Shown here: positions 47,049 to 57,477 of the stretch, piece by piece
Numbering within the stretch: the stretch's first letter is position 1
Layout of the letters: every line of letters starts with the position of its first letter
NCBI GenBank assembly: GCA_041396125.1
Contig: JAWKZG010000002.1
Location: 1-64,000 of the forward strand
Direction of reading: 5' to 3'
DNA: 64,000 nt
Origin: JAWKZG01 sp041396125
GTDB taxonomy: Bacteria > Pseudomonadota > Gammaproteobacteria > Competibacterales > Competibacteraceae
The notes under the pieces: generated by a model
The model's input: only the letters and a program-made list of their open reading frames with translations
What the model was told of the DNA's origin: nothing
Database searches by the model: none
Translations under genes and position numbers: made by a program

Positions 47049-49415
47049 TTACTCCCGTGTTTTCAGCACGCCGACTAAATCCAGGTGTTTCAGCTGACGC
47101 CCGATCAGCATGCTGGAGATCAGGCTGCAAACCAATACCACACTGGCTGCAAAAGCGTAGGAACTGGGGTTGGTGATCAGCGGAATCTGGTACAGATCGG
47201 ACGACAGCGCTGACGCCATATACGCGCACGACAGGCCGCGACCGAGCAGAAAGCCCAGTGGAATGGCGAGCAGTGTCAGCAGGCCCAGCTCACCCAGCAG
47301 AATATAGCCTACCTCGGCGCGGGTAAAACCCAGTACCCGCAGGCTGGCCAGTTCGCGGCTGCGCTCCGACAGCGAAATACGGGCGCTGTTATAAACCACC
47401 CCAAACGTAATGGTGCCGGCCAGCAGGGTATTGATAAACGCAAAAACCAGCAAATTTTCGCCCATGGTGTCATAAAAACCGCTGATCGCGTGCGCCTTGT
47501 TGGTGACGCCGGCGACCTTGGGCATTTCTTTCAAGCGCTGATACACGGATTGACGGGCCGTGGCATCGACCAGCAGGGCCGCGCCGGTCAGTGCCTGCGC
47601 TTCACCCAGCAGCCGGTTCAGCGCGTCGATGTCCATATACGCGGCCACGCCAATATATTGCTGTACCACGGCAGCGACAGGAACCTGGCGTACCGGTCGG
47701 GCACCTTCCAGGACTTCCAGCGTGACACTATCGCCCGCCTTGACCCGCAGTTGCCGGGCCAGATATTCGCTCAGCACCACACCTTCGGGCGGCAGGCGGA
47801 TGATCTGCAGATCGGTGTCCAGCAAGTCATATAAGACACCGTCAGTGGTCAGACCCTGAACCCCGGTGCGATAGTGGTACTGGCCGGCACGTAAACGGAC
47901 GGGAATGGCCCGTTGCGGCTCGGCATGGTTGACCCCGGGCAGGCTGCGCAGTTCGTACAGCGCCCGGTGCGAGCTGGGGCCGGTCAGCGCGACGCTGAGA
48001 TCGTCCTTCTGGCTGAGCCGAAATTGCACCGTCACCATATAATCGATGGAGTCTTCCTGAAACGAACCGACCACCAGAATGGCGCAGGCCAGCGCGATAC
48101 CGATAACGGAGAAGAGGGCTTTCAGAGGTTGTCGCTGCAGATTGCGCAGAATCATCCGGGCCGGCTGTGACAACAGGCGCTGCAGCCCCAGCCGGTCAAG
48201 CCAGCCGCGGCGGTAACGAGCGGGTGGTTCCGGTCGCATGGCTTCAGCCGGCGGCAGACGGACCGCCCGGCGCAGTGCGTGCAGAGTGCCGAGCAGGGCG
48301 GCGGCCAGACTGAAGGCAAAGGCGCTCAGGGCCACACCCGTGCGCAAGTGATAATCCAGATAGGGAAAGTGATAAAAGGTCTGATACAGGTTGCTCAGGC
48401 CATGTCCCAGCCAGACCCCGAAAACAATGCCCAGCGTCACCCCGAGCAGGGTGATCAGCATCACCAGTTGCCAGTAATGCCAGCCGATTTCGTAATTACG
48501 ATAGCCAAACGCTTTGAGGGCAGCAATCTGTTCACGTTGCAGACCAACCAGGCGGCTGATGACCACATTCAGTAAAAACGTGGCCACTCCCATGAAAATG
48601 ACAGGAAACACGGCCGCCATCACCTCCAGGCCTTGTAGTTCGCTGGTGACAAAGCGGTTGGATAGCTGATCCTCACGGCCATAGCTGCCCAGGCCGCCAT
48701 ACGGGGTCAGGATAAAGTCCAGTTGTTCCAGGACTGGTTCCAGCGGGGTGCCGGGAAAGAGAGTCAGTGCCAGATCGTTAAAAGCGCCTTCCATATCGTA
48801 CGCGGTCGCCAGCGGTGTGCGCGCCATCCACAGTACGCCATAGCGCAGGTCGTCCGGAAACAAGGCACCGGGCTGAATGATATTGATGTACTCCGGCGAT
48901 AAGGCGATCCCGACTACGGTCAGGGTTTTGCGGTGGCCATTAATAATGGCGCTGAGTTTGGCACCGGGCCGCAGCTGATGAGCCAGTGCAAACGGTTCGC
49001 TGAGTACGATTTCATCGTCGCGCCCGGACACCGGCAGACGTCCCTGGCGCAGGTGCAGCAGATTCAATTGCGGTTCGGCATTGTCGGGCAGCGAGACCAG
49101 TAAACCGCTGACCGGATCACTGAAGCCGGCAATATCGATATTGACCTGGGTCTGGACCCGTGTTTCCAGCAGATCGACGCCGGGGATTTCAGCAATTCGC
49201 CGGGCCAGCCGTTCCGGGGCACGTTTGAGGTTAGCGAACACATCGGCGAGCCGGTAGTCGCGGTAATAATTCTGCTGGGTGGCGTATAGCGCCTCGAACG
49301 TGGTTATCGACATGACATAAGTCGCCACCCCGCTGGCAATCACCAGGGCAATCGCCAGTGCCTGACCCCACATGCCGGCCAGATCGCGCAGCAGTTTGCG
49401 TTGCAGCGTGCTCAC
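47049..49415 (-). CDS. FtsX-like ABC permease
   Basis: 788 residues. The N-terminal helix (GMWGQALAIALVIASGVATYVM), a periplasmic domain and two FtsX-type membrane bundles: about 260-400 (VFPVIFMGVATFLLNVVI, GVTLGIVFGVWLGHGL) and the last third (FAFINTLLAGTITFGVVYNSARI, LGELGLLTLLAIPLGFLLGR). Such DevC/MacB-like permeases work with an ATPase and an HlyD adaptor. Here they move an unknown substrate, or act on lipoproteins, across the envelope. The start overlaps the ATPase stop by 4 bases (ATGA). Intact. Confidence 0.93.
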   Translation of the reverse strand: MSTLQRKLLRDLAGMWGQALAIALVIASGVATYVMSITTFEALYATQQNYYRDYRLADVFANLKRAPERLARRIAEIPGVDLLETRVQTQVNIDIAGFSDPVSGLLVSLPDNAEPQLNLLHLRQGRLPVSGRDDEIVLSEPFALAHQLRPGAKLSAIINGHRKTLTVVGIALSPEYINIIQPGALFPDDLRYGVLWMARTPLATAYDMEGAFNDLALTLFPGTPLEPVLEQLDFILTPYGGLGSYGREDQLSNRFVTSELQGLEVMAAVFPVIFMGVATFLLNVVISRLVGLQREQIAALKAFGYRNYEIGWHYWQLVMLITLLGVTLGIVFGVWLGHGLSNLYQTFYHFPYLDYHLRTGVALSAFAFSLAAALLGTLHALRRAVRLPPAEAMRPEPPARYRRGWLDRLGLQRLLSQPARMILRNLQRQPLKALFSVIGIALACAILVVGSFQEDSIDYMVTVQFRLSQKDDLSVALTGPSSHRALYELRSLPGVNHAEPQRAIPVRLRAGQYHYRTGVQGLTTDGVLYDLLDTDLQIIRLPPEGVVLSEYLARQLRVKAGDSVTLEVLEGARPVRQVPVAAVVQQYIGVAAYMDIDALNRLLGEAQALTGAALLVDATARQSVYQRLKEMPKVAGVTNKAHAISGFYDTMGENLLVFAFINTLLAGTITFGVVYNSARISLSERSRELASLRVLGFTRAEVGYILLGELGLLTLLAIPLGFLLGRGLSCAYMASALSSDLYQIPLITNPSSYAFAASVVLVCSLISSMLIGRQLKHLDLVGVLKTRE

Positions 49416-50155
49416 CAGCTCAATTCCTGCGGCTCTTTTTTGTGGGTATTCTGGAAAGCATCGCTGATGTGGCCATCGCTGAGATGAATCACACGATCAG
49501 CCATCTCGGCGATAGCTGCATTATGGGTGATTACTGCCGTTAGTGTGCCCAGTGTCTGATTGATGTGTTGCAGGGCTTCCAAAACGATGATCCCGGTTTT
49601 CGAGTCCAGCGCGCCGGTCGGTTCATCGCACAATAAAACCGCCGGATTTTTGGCAATTGCGCGGGCAATCGCCACCCGCTGCTGTTGTCCGCCGGACAGC
49701 TGGGCCGGGAAATGATCCAGCCGGTCGCTCAGCCCGACCAGACCGAGTGCCTCCTGCGGCGTCATCGGGGTACGGGCGATATCGGTGACGATAGCGACGT
49801 TTTCGCGCGCTGTCAGGCTGGGAATCAGATTATAAAACTGGAATACAAACCCGACGTGGTAGCGCCGGTATTCGGTCAGCTCGCGGTCAGAGGCGCTGGT
49901 AAGTTCCCAGTCGCGGTACCAGACCTGACCGCTGCTGGCGGTGTCCAGACCGCCCAGAATATTCAGCAGGGTGGATTTACCACTGCCTGAAGCGCCCAGC
50001 AGCACCACCAGTTCGCCGGCCTTGAGGGTCAGGTCGATGCCGCGCAGGGCATGCACCTGCACTTCGCCCATGGTATAGACCTTGGACAGGTCTTTGGTTT
50101 GAAAGACCGTGGCCGGGGTAAGCGGGTCGGGCGTGGCGACAGTTTCCTCATGCAT
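49412..50155 (-). CDS. ABC transporter ATP-binding protein (LolD/MacB type)
   Basis: 247 residues. Walker A LLGASGSGKSTLLNILGGLD, signature LSGGQQQRVAIARA, Walker B VLLCDEPTGALD and H-loop VITHNAAIAE; the residues after Walker A are as in the MacB/LolD branch. First gene of the ATPase-permease-HlyD operon. Confidence 0.95.
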   Translation of the reverse strand: MHEETVATPDPLTPATVFQTKDLSKVYTMGEVQVHALRGIDLTLKAGELVVLLGASGSGKSTLLNILGGLDTASSGQVWYRDWELTSASDRELTEYRRYHVGFVFQFYNLIPSLTARENVAIVTDIARTPMTPQEALGLVGLSDRLDHFPAQLSGGQQQRVAIARAIAKNPAVLLCDEPTGALDSKTGIIVLEALQHINQTLGTLTAVITHNAAIAEMADRVIHLSDGHISDAFQNTHKKEPQELSW

Positions 50156-50195
50156 GACTGAACATTATAGACCACTGACCATTGAACGACGCGGC

Positions 50196-51038
50196 CTAGG
50201 GCAGCCGCCGTGCCACGATGCGGGCACCTCCCAGCTTGCCGGCAACGAACAAGCCGACGTAATGGCTGTAAATGTGATCCCAGTCCTCGAAATGCGCCAG
50301 GCCGAACTTGGCCACGGTCAGCTCCCGCAGCGAGCGATACATCGCCAGTCGTTGCACCAGGGTATCGCGCCATTGGGCGGACAGATCATCATGCTGTTCA
50401 AGCTGACAGTTATTGGCACGTAACAGCTCAAAATAACGTTCGACCGGCGGCAGTGCAGGTGCGTGCATGCCGCTGGCAACCCGGGCTTCGTCTTCAGCCG
50501 ACAAGGGTTCCAGAATAACGGTATCGGTGAAGGCGATGATGCCGCCGGGTTTGACCACACGGGCGCATTCAGCGATCAGCGCCGGTTTGGTGGGGATGTG
50601 CAGCCAGGCCTCCTGACTGATCAGAATATCGAAACTGGCAGCGGCAAACGGCATCGCGGTGGCGTCGCCATGTACAAAGTCCACTTTATCGTCCAGTTTG
50701 ACCAGGGCGGTCAGGCGTCGGGCGGCCTCGACCCGGCTCAGGGTGAAATCCAGCCCGGTCACGCGGCAACCGATTCGGTGCGCCAGCCAGCGCGCTGGGC
50801 CACCCATGCCACTGCACACGTCCAGTACATGATGTTCGGCCCGGATACCGGCCCGTTCGGCCAGCACATCGACCACATCGATACCGCCGTAGTGATCCTG
50901 ATCAAAATCCTTCAGGGCGTCTTCTGTCAGTGTTTCCAAAGCAATACCCTGCGCCTTGAGCCGGCTCAGAATCTCGTCTTCATTGATCGGGTGGGTGTCG
51001 TAATAGTGAATAACGCCGGATTTTTGCGGATCGGACAC
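50196..51038 (-). CDS. class I SAM-dependent methyltransferase
   Basis: 280 residues. SAM motif HVLDVCSGMGGPARWLAHRI, then GLDFTLSRVEAARRL and FVHGDATAMPFAAASFDILI; ISQEAWLHIP and VVKPGGIIAFTD complete the fold. The sequence resembles small-molecule N-methyltransferases acting on glycine, sarcosine or dimethylglycine, but the substrate is not determined by what can be read. It lies upstream of, and in the same direction as, the ABC operon, 40 bases from its start, and could be co-transcribed. Confidence 0.87.
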   Translation of the reverse strand: MSDPQKSGVIHYYDTHPINEDEILSRLKAQGIALETLTEDALKDFDQDHYGGIDVVDVLAERAGIRAEHHVLDVCSGMGGPARWLAHRIGCRVTGLDFTLSRVEAARRLTALVKLDDKVDFVHGDATAMPFAAASFDILISQEAWLHIPTKPALIAECARVVKPGGIIAFTDTVILEPLSAEDEARVASGMHAPALPPVERYFELLRANNCQLEQHDDLSAQWRDTLVQRLAMYRSLRELTVAKFGLAHFEDWDHIYSHYVGLFVAGKLGGARIVARRLP

Positions 51039-51189
51039 GTGTTGCTCCTCATGGGTGGAAATAACCGGATAGTTATCTATCTCTATCGAATTAAATGGCG
51101 TCAGCTGTTTTTGTAACAGTCTCTTAAGCCCATCTTAAGCTAACCCTCCTAAGCTGTCTGCCAGTCAATTATTCTTACTGGAGATCGCT

Positions 51190-51603
51190 ATGGAGAAAAG
51201 ATATCGCATCTTGAGTGCAGCTGCCCTGATGTTACTGCTGGGCCAGTCTGAGGCCGCAACACCGGCGGATTTTCTGCAACAGTTTGCCAGCGAGGCCAGC
51301 GAGGAGGAACCCGCTTTTGCCGGGTTTTCCAGCCGCCGTGGTGAGCAGTTTTTCAGCGCGACGCACGGCAACGACTGGAGCTGTGCGTCCTGCCATACCC
51401 GTGATCCCCGCCAGCCGGGCGAGCATGCCCGTACCGGTAAGCGGATCGACCCCTTGGCACCGACCGTGAATGCAGAGCGCTTCACCAGCGAACGGCAGGT
51501 CAGGAAATGGTTTCGGCGCAATTGTAACGATGTACTTGGCCGGGTCTGTTCGGCCCGTGAAAAAGGCGATGTGCTGACCTATCTGCTGTCATTACAGCCC
51601 TGA
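51190..51603 (+). CDS. DUF1924 monoheme cytochrome c (SHP type)
   Basis: 137 residues with signal peptide (LSAAALMLLLGQSEA) and one c-type heme site CASCH (C65-H69), plus the pair C112/C120 that may form a disulfide. It matches the sphaeroides heme protein (SHP) family, whose heme can bind O2 or NO and which is typically reduced by a diheme cytochrome encoded next door, as here. Confidence 0.92.
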   Translation: MEKRYRILSAAALMLLLGQSEAATPADFLQQFASEASEEEPAFAGFSSRRGEQFFSATHGNDWSCASCHTRDPRQPGEHARTGKRIDPLAPTVNAERFTSERQVRKWFRRNCNDVLGRVCSAREKGDVLTYLLSLQP

Positions 51604-51623
51604 AAATACATGAGGATACAGCG

Positions 51624-52151
51624 ATGCAAAAAAACGTTCTGACAACGCTTGCCACAAGCGCGATTCTGCTGGGGGTGGTGACGGTGCTGTTCCTGCCGTA
51701 CTGGGGTGGCGTATCCGCTGCTGCGGAGCGCCCGGACGATGATCATGATGATGAGTTGATGTTGCCCAGAGTCATGAATGCGAATTGGCGCAGTGAGTGC
51801 AGCGACTGCCATGTGGCTTATCCGCCTGTGCTGTTGCCGGCGTCGTCCTGGCGGGCCTTGATGGCAGGGCTGCAGGATCATTTCGGGGTCGATGCCAGTC
51901 TTGATACCGCCAGTCAGGCCGAGATCACTGATTTTCTGGTGCAGTACGCCGGTCGCGAGCCGCGTGACAGGGCCAGTCAGCCGGTTCTGCGTATCACCGA
52001 GACGAGCTGGTTCAGGCACGAGCATGAGGAAGAGCTACCGCCATCGATCTGGCAGCACCCGCTGGTCAAAAGTCCGGCTAATTGCGAAGCCTGTCACCGG
52101 CAAGCCGCGCAGGGTGACTATGACGACGATACGGTGCGCGTGCCTCGTTAA
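51624..52151 (+). CDS. diheme cytochrome c (DHC type)
   Basis: 175 residues with signal anchor and two heme sites: CSDCH (C59-H63) and CEACH (C154-H158). The central LPASSWRALMAGLQDHFG region is as in DHC, the presumed electron donor to SHP. Acidic, Asp-rich segment after the signal (RPDDDHDDE). It lies 20 bases after the SHP gene and 62 before the cytochrome b561 gene. Confidence 0.92.
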   Translation: MQKNVLTTLATSAILLGVVTVLFLPYWGGVSAAAERPDDDHDDELMLPRVMNANWRSECSDCHVAYPPVLLPASSWRALMAGLQDHFGVDASLDTASQAEITDFLVQYAGREPRDRASQPVLRITETSWFRHEHEEELPPSIWQHPLVKSPANCEACHRQAAQGDYDDDTVRVPR

Positions 52152-52213
52152 ATCAGTGCGGCAGGCCTAAGAAGTTATTGCGAAAATTATTGATGTTTTG
52201 AGGTATGACTATT

Positions 52214-52804
52214 ATGCAAAAAATACTGGTCTGGGATGTCCCCACACGTGTCTTTCACTGGTCGCTGGCGCTATCTTTTCTGGGAGCTTATATCAGCGGT
52301 GATTCGGAACGCTGGCGCGATCTGCACATCATGTTTGGCTATACCATGCTGGGCTTGATTGTGTTTCGGCTGGTTTGGGGCATAATCGGTACCCGCTATG
52401 CCCGTTTTTCCTCGTTTTTATACGGTCCGGGCAGGGTTTTAGCGTATTTGAAATCGCTGCTTGGCGGTGAAAACAAGCACTATGTCGGACATAATCCGGC
52501 TGGCAGTTGGGCTATTTTCGCGATTCGGGCTGGGGCTGTTGGCTGGGCTGTCCGGTTATACGTATCAGGGCTGGGTGGTGAATGGCTGAAGAACTGCATG
52601 AAGGCGCGGCAAATACCCTGCTGGCAGTAGTTATTGTGCACATTCTGGGTGTCATCATAAGCGTGTGCTGCACCATGGCTGGTCCGGTCAATGCTGACAG
52701 GCTATAAAGCCGGCGAACCGGGGACCGCAGTGCGGCATGCCCACTGGCTGCTCGGTGCGGTGCTATTGCTGGCAGTACTGGCCTACTGGACCAAGCTGTT
52801 CTGA
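52214..52804 (+). pseudogene. cytochrome b561, frame broken
   Basis: Membrane heme b protein of about 195 residues. The second ATG (52214), with GAGGT 10 bases before it, is preferred to the one at 52205. Helices with heme ligands: VFHWSLALSFLGAYI, LHIMFGYTMLGLIVF, then after shifts near 52540-52580 the YQGLGGEWLEEL-like text, VIVHILGVIIS and, after a second shift near 52670, HAHWLLGAVLLLAVLAYWTK to the stop at 52804. It would pass electrons from quinol to the diheme cytochrome. Clustered with SHP and DHC as in other proteobacteria. Confidence 0.82.
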
Positions 52805-52849
52805 GTTTAATCCTGATCTGAGTAATCCCTAAGCTGAGTCAGTCCTGTT

Positions 52850-53512
52850 ATGCGTGTGCTGTTGGTCGAAGATGATCCTTGCTGGGCGATGCTGTGCAGG
52901 CGGGGCTGGCGCAGGCTGGGTTTGCCGTTGACTGGGTGTGTGACGGGGTGGCGGCCGCATGCCTGGCGCACCGAACCGTATGCTGTGGTCGTACTTGATC
53001 TCGGTTTGCCGCGTTTGAGCGGGCTGGATCTGCTGCGCCAGCGCCGCAACAGCAACGATTCGGTGCCGGTGTTGATCCTGACCGCCCGGGATGCCATCGA
53101 AGATCGTGTCAAAGGGCTGGACAGCGGCGCGGATGATTATCTGGTCAAGCCGTTCGATATGCACGAGCTGGCAGCGCGCCTGCAGGCCTTGACCGGCGTG
53201 GCCGGAGAAGCCAGCCCGGTGCTGCAAACCGGTGGTGCGGCTGGACCGGCTGCGCATCAAGTGTATTACCAGGGCACGCTCGTCGAGCTCACCACGCGAA
53301 TTCGCCGTACTGCATGAACTGCTGCGGCAACCTGGCGGGTATTGTCGCGCGCTCAGCTGGAACAGAGCCTGTATGCCTGGGGCGATGAAATCGAAAGCAA
53401 TGCCATTGAGGTGCATATCCACCATCTGCGACGTAAACTCTCGCCCGCGCTGATTCGCACGATTCGGGGCGTGGGCTATATGCTTGCAGCAGACACCCCG
53501 CATGCGCCTTAA
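52850..53512 (+). pseudogene. OmpR-type response regulator, frame broken
   Basis: Receiver domain with MRVLLVEDD, phospho-acceptor in AVVVLDLGLPRLSG and lysine in GADDYLVKPFDMHEL. The residues between about 52880 and 52960 and after about 53210 are out of frame. The winged helix is recovered in another frame as EFAVLHELLRQPGGY, then SNAIEVHIHHLRRKL and TIRGVGYML, ending at 53512. It is in the same transcript as the kinase and probably controls the cytochrome cluster. Confidence 0.82.
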
Positions 53513-54928
53513 AACAGCTTTTAAAAAATGTGCCCAGGTGTTTGGCAAAATATTTGTCAGGACCAGAAACACCGGCAGGTTTTTCGCTAAGCGAAGCGGC
53601 TGGTGCTGGGTATTCTGGGAGCAGTGACACTGATCTGGCTGCTAACGGCGCTGGTGAGTTTCCTGGATGCGCGCAGTGAGATTAACAAGTTACTGGATGC
53701 GCATCTGGCGCAGTCAGCATCCTTGCTGCTGGTGCAGTCAAGCAGTCTGCTTGAGCAGGACGATGATGATGATGACGAAATACTCGAACAGTTTGACGAT
53801 ATCGATACTGAGCATGTCCCGCTGCAGCATCGTTACAGCCGCCAGGTGGTGTTTCAGATCTGGTGGCGTGGCCGCCGCCTGTTATTGCATTCTGTGCATG
53901 CGCCAATCGGCGCCTGGCTAAGCGTGAGGAAGGTTTCAGCGATAGCGATTTTGCCGGCGAGCGCTGGCGGGTGTTCGCAGCTGGATGATAGCGGCGGCTG
54001 CTGATCCAGATCGGCGAGCGTCGGGCGGCGCGGAGAAGATCGCTCATGAGATCGGCGAGCACTGCTGCAGCCCGTATTGTTTGCACTGGTGGTACTGGCG
54101 GGATTATCTGGTTTAGCATCGGCCGGGGTCTGCGCCCGCTAACAGCGCTAAGCGGACAGGTTGCTCAGCGCATCCGGATAATCTTGCCCCGTTGGCTGCC
54201 ACCAATGCCCAGCGAAGTCATGCCGCTGGTTTGTGCCCGGCTGTTTGCGCGGAGCGAATCGCTGGAAAGCGAACGCCGCTACCGCCGACGCTGCGCATGA
54301 ATTACGCACGCCGCGAGCGCCTGCGGGCGCAGGCCCAGGTCGCGTTGGGCGCTGCCGATGACACAGCGACGGCATGCGCTGCAGCAGGTGATTGTCGGTT
54401 GCGACCGGGCGGCCATCTGGTCGAGCAGTTACTCACGCGGCTGGCTGGAGCCAGCGCAGCCGACAGCCAGCTGGCACTGTTTTGATCTGCACGCGCTGGC
54501 GGCCAGTGTGATCGGGGATCTTGCACCGCAGGCCTGGGCCAGCCGGATCGAACTTGAACTCGAGCCGGTTCAGCTCTGAACATGCGCGGCGAACCGGCCT
54601 TGTTGCGGGTACTGTTACGTAATCTGATCGACAATGCCATTCGCTACAGTCCGCAGAAATTCAACCGTCAGTATTGCGGTGGCGCTACTTGCTGGCCGAC
54701 CGACGTTGAGCGTGAGCGATCAGGGGCCTGGTTTAACAGCAGGAGCAGACCAGGGTCTGGCAGCGCTTTTATCGGGTGCTGGGCAACAGTGCACCCGGCA
54801 GCGGGCTGGGTTTATCCATCGTCAAGCGTATCGCCGAGATTCATGCGGCTACTATCGAACTGGGTCCTGCAGCGCAGGGACGTGGTTTGTGCGTGACAGT
54901 AAGCTTCCCGGCGTCCAGCTACACCTGA
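53502..54928 (+). pseudogene. sensor histidine kinase (QseC-like), frame broken
   Basis: Probable start at the ATG at 53502, overlapping the regulator stop. The frame shifts before LGAVTLIWLLTALVSFLDAR (first membrane helix). The sensor region contains a run of seven acidic residues (DDDDDDE at about 53761-53780). The HAMP, H-box region (LRTPLAGVRAQAQVALGA) and ATP-binding blocks (LLRNLIDNAIRYSP, SVSDQGPGL, GSGLGLSIVKRIAEIHAA) are spread over several frames. The catalytic layout is complete once joined, which favours consensus error. Cognate to the OmpR-type gene before it. Confidence 0.8.
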
Positions 54929-55030
54929 TGCAGGCGTGTTCGTGATTAGGTCGTGTAAACCGGACATACGGCGCACGCCGTAGCGATCGATTATCATGCA
55001 CGGCTGGCGTTTTTTTGTAATGATGTGACC

Positions 55031-56485
55031 ATGCGTGATCAGTTATTTCATTTACCCCCGAAAAGCGTTCTGACCCTGCAAGCCCAGGTGCGGGAGATGC
55101 TGGTCGGAGCGATCCTGAATGCTCATATTCCGGGCGGCGAAGCGGTGCCGTCGCCGCGCAAGCTGGCGGAACAATTGCAGATCGCATGCAATACCGTGGT
55201 GCTGGCCTATCAGCAATTGGTGGACGAAGGTTATCTGATCGCCCGCGAGCGCAGCGGTTACTACGTGGCTGAGGATATCCTGGACGGTCGGGTGAACGTT
55301 AGCGCGCCGCCTGCGGCAGCTGCTCAGAAGCAGATCGACTGGTCGCAACGGCTGTCGAACCGAATGTCACGTCAGCGCAATATCATCAAGCCCCGTGATT
55401 GGAATAATTATCCGTACCCGTTTATTTACGGTCAGATCGATCCGCAGTTATTTCCAGTGCGGATTGGCGCGATTGCTGTCGTCAGGCGCTCAGCACACTG
55501 GCCATTCAGGATTGGGCAACGGATCATTTTGACAACGACGATCCGCTGTTGATCGAGCAATTGCACACCCGTCTGTTGCCGCGCCGCGGTGTGTGGGCTG
55601 AGCCGGAAGAAATTCTGGTTACTGTCGGAGCTCAGCATGCGTTGTACCTGCTTGCCAGTCTGCTGCTGAGCGGTAAAACCATCGGCATGGAAGAACCCGG
55701 CTATCCGGACGCGCGCAATATTTTTGAATTGCACGCTGCGCAGATTGTGCCTTTGCCGGTCGATGCGCAAGGTTTGCAGATGGGAGCTGCGCTGGATGCC
55801 TGCGATTATGTGTATGTTACCCCCAGTCACCAGTCGCCAACTACGGTAACCTTATCGCTGGAGCGTCGTCAGGCTTTGCTGGAACGCGCCCGGCAGCGCG
55901 GTTTTGTGATCATTGAAGATGATTACGAAAGCGAGACCAACTACGCCGGCCAGCCGATCCCGGCTTTGAAAAGTCTGGATAACGAAGGACGGGTTATTTA
56001 TGTCGGCAGTCTGTCGAAAACACTGGCACCGGGGCTGCGGCAGCTATATGGTCGGTGCCGAAGACCTGATCTATGAAGCGCGCAGCCTGCGCCGCCTGAT
56101 GCTAAGGCATCCGCCAGCCAATAACGAACGGGCCATCGCGCTGTTTCTGGCGCGGGGGCATCATGACTCGCTGGTGCGCCGACTGAACCACGCCTTTGGG
56201 CTGCGCTGTCGTACCCTCGGCGATGCGCTGAACCGCTATCTGCCAGAGTCTTCCCGCCCGCCGACGTTTGGCGGTACCTCTTATTGGGTGCATGCACCGC
56301 TGGGGCTGGATTGCCGCCGTCTGCAGCGCGAAGCGGCCAGTCCGGGCATTTTGATCGAGCCGGGTGATGTCTTTTTCAGGCCGATCCGGCACCGCTCAAT
56401 TATTTCCGGCTGGGTTTTCTGCCATCCCCGTCGACCGTATCGACGAGGGCATCAAGCGCCTGGCGGCCCTGGTGCAGCGGGTTAG
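55031..56485 (+). pseudogene. MocR/PdxR-type regulator (GntR domain fused to aminotransferase), frame broken
   Basis: GntR winged helix at about residues 15-80 (SPRKLAEQLQIACNTVVLAY) fused to a fold-type I aminotransferase domain (ILVTVGAQHALYLLA, CDYVYVTPSHQSPTTV, IIEDDYESETNY and the PLP lysine in YVGSLSKTLAPGLR). Frames shift near 55470, near 56035 and near 56385. The end is uncertain (56485 or up to 56570 in the other frame). PdxR/TauR/GabR relatives regulate vitamin B6 or amine genes; no such gene lies beside it here. Confidence 0.85.
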
Positions 56486-56497
56486 GTTTCGACCTGC

Positions 56498-57454
56498 TCA
56501 GCGGCTGATCGGGATGACCATGCCATTGCCCTGCTCGATGGCCTGGTGTACGGCTTCCCAATCGATATGATCCTGAAACAGCGAACCGTATTTTTGCTCG
56601 ATCACCCGCATCGCTTCCTGAATGGTCGCTTCGTTGGGCGGATAGGGTTCGAGCGTTGGATCAAGATCTTCCACAAACGGTGCGTGGGCCTCGATAAACA
56701 GCGTGCCGGCCAGCCGACCCACCTTGACCGGCTGATTGATAATGCGCACGGTTGTACCTTCCGGCACCTGTGGGAACAGATGGGCGATATCGTCGTTGTA
56801 CATGCGCACACAGCCGTGTGACACGCGGCTGCCGACACCGTCTTTTTTGTTTGTGCCGTGAATCAGATAACCGGGAATGCCGAGCCGCATGGCAAACAAA
56901 CCCAGTGGATTATCCACCCCGGCCGGGACCACATCGGGCAGGACTTCGTTGTACATTTCCAGATGTTCCCGCTTGATCGAAGCCGGTGGCCGCCACTGCG
57001 GATTTTTTATTTTGGTAACCACCTTGGTCACGCCGAGCGGGGTCGCCCAGTCCATCCGTCCGATGCCCACCGGATAAGTCTGCACAGTTGGAATGTCGCC
57101 GGGGCCAGCGGGCGGATAATAATACATCCGCATTTCCGGCAGATTGAGCACGATGCCTTCGCGCGGCGTATCCGGCAGAATATAGCGCGTGGGCAAAACC
57201 ACCGGCGTGCCGTCGCCCGGTAGCCAGCGGTCTACTTCCGGATTGGCCGTGAGGATTTCATCGTAGCCAATACTGTGGGTACGGGCGATATCCATCAAGG
57301 TATCTTCGTAGCGGGAATAGACCACCCGGTCCTGACCGATCAGATCCGTATCGGGCGGTGGCAATATAAAGGTTTCGGCTGTTGCCTGTAGGGACAGCAG
57401 CGCAGTCAGCAGAAACCAGCCTGAAGTGATAACAACGCGAAATTTTTTCATCAT
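56498..57454 (-). CDS. L,D-transpeptidase (ErfK/YbiS type) with LysM-like segment
   Basis: 318 residues. Signal peptide (TSGWFLLTALLSLQATA), a LysM-like region at about 44-90 (YEDTLMDIARTHSIGYDEI) and a YkuD catalytic domain with IHGTNKKDGVGSRVSHGCVR: H199, H213, C215 and R217. The family attaches Braun-type lipoprotein or forms 3-3 cross-links in peptidoglycan in the periplasm. Intact. Confidence 0.95.
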   Translation of the reverse strand: MMKKFRVVITSGWFLLTALLSLQATAETFILPPPDTDLIGQDRVVYSRYEDTLMDIARTHSIGYDEILTANPEVDRWLPGDGTPVVLPTRYILPDTPREGIVLNLPEMRMYYYPPAGPGDIPTVQTYPVGIGRMDWATPLGVTKVVTKIKNPQWRPPASIKREHLEMYNEVLPDVVPAGVDNPLGLFAMRLGIPGYLIHGTNKKDGVGSRVSHGCVRMYNDDIAHLFPQVPEGTTVRIINQPVKVGRLAGTLFIEAHAPFVEDLDPTLEPYPPNEATIQEAMRVIEQKYGSLFQDHIDWEAVHQAIEQGNGMVIPISR

Positions 57455-57477
57455 GCGCTAAAAGACTGCCAAACAAT

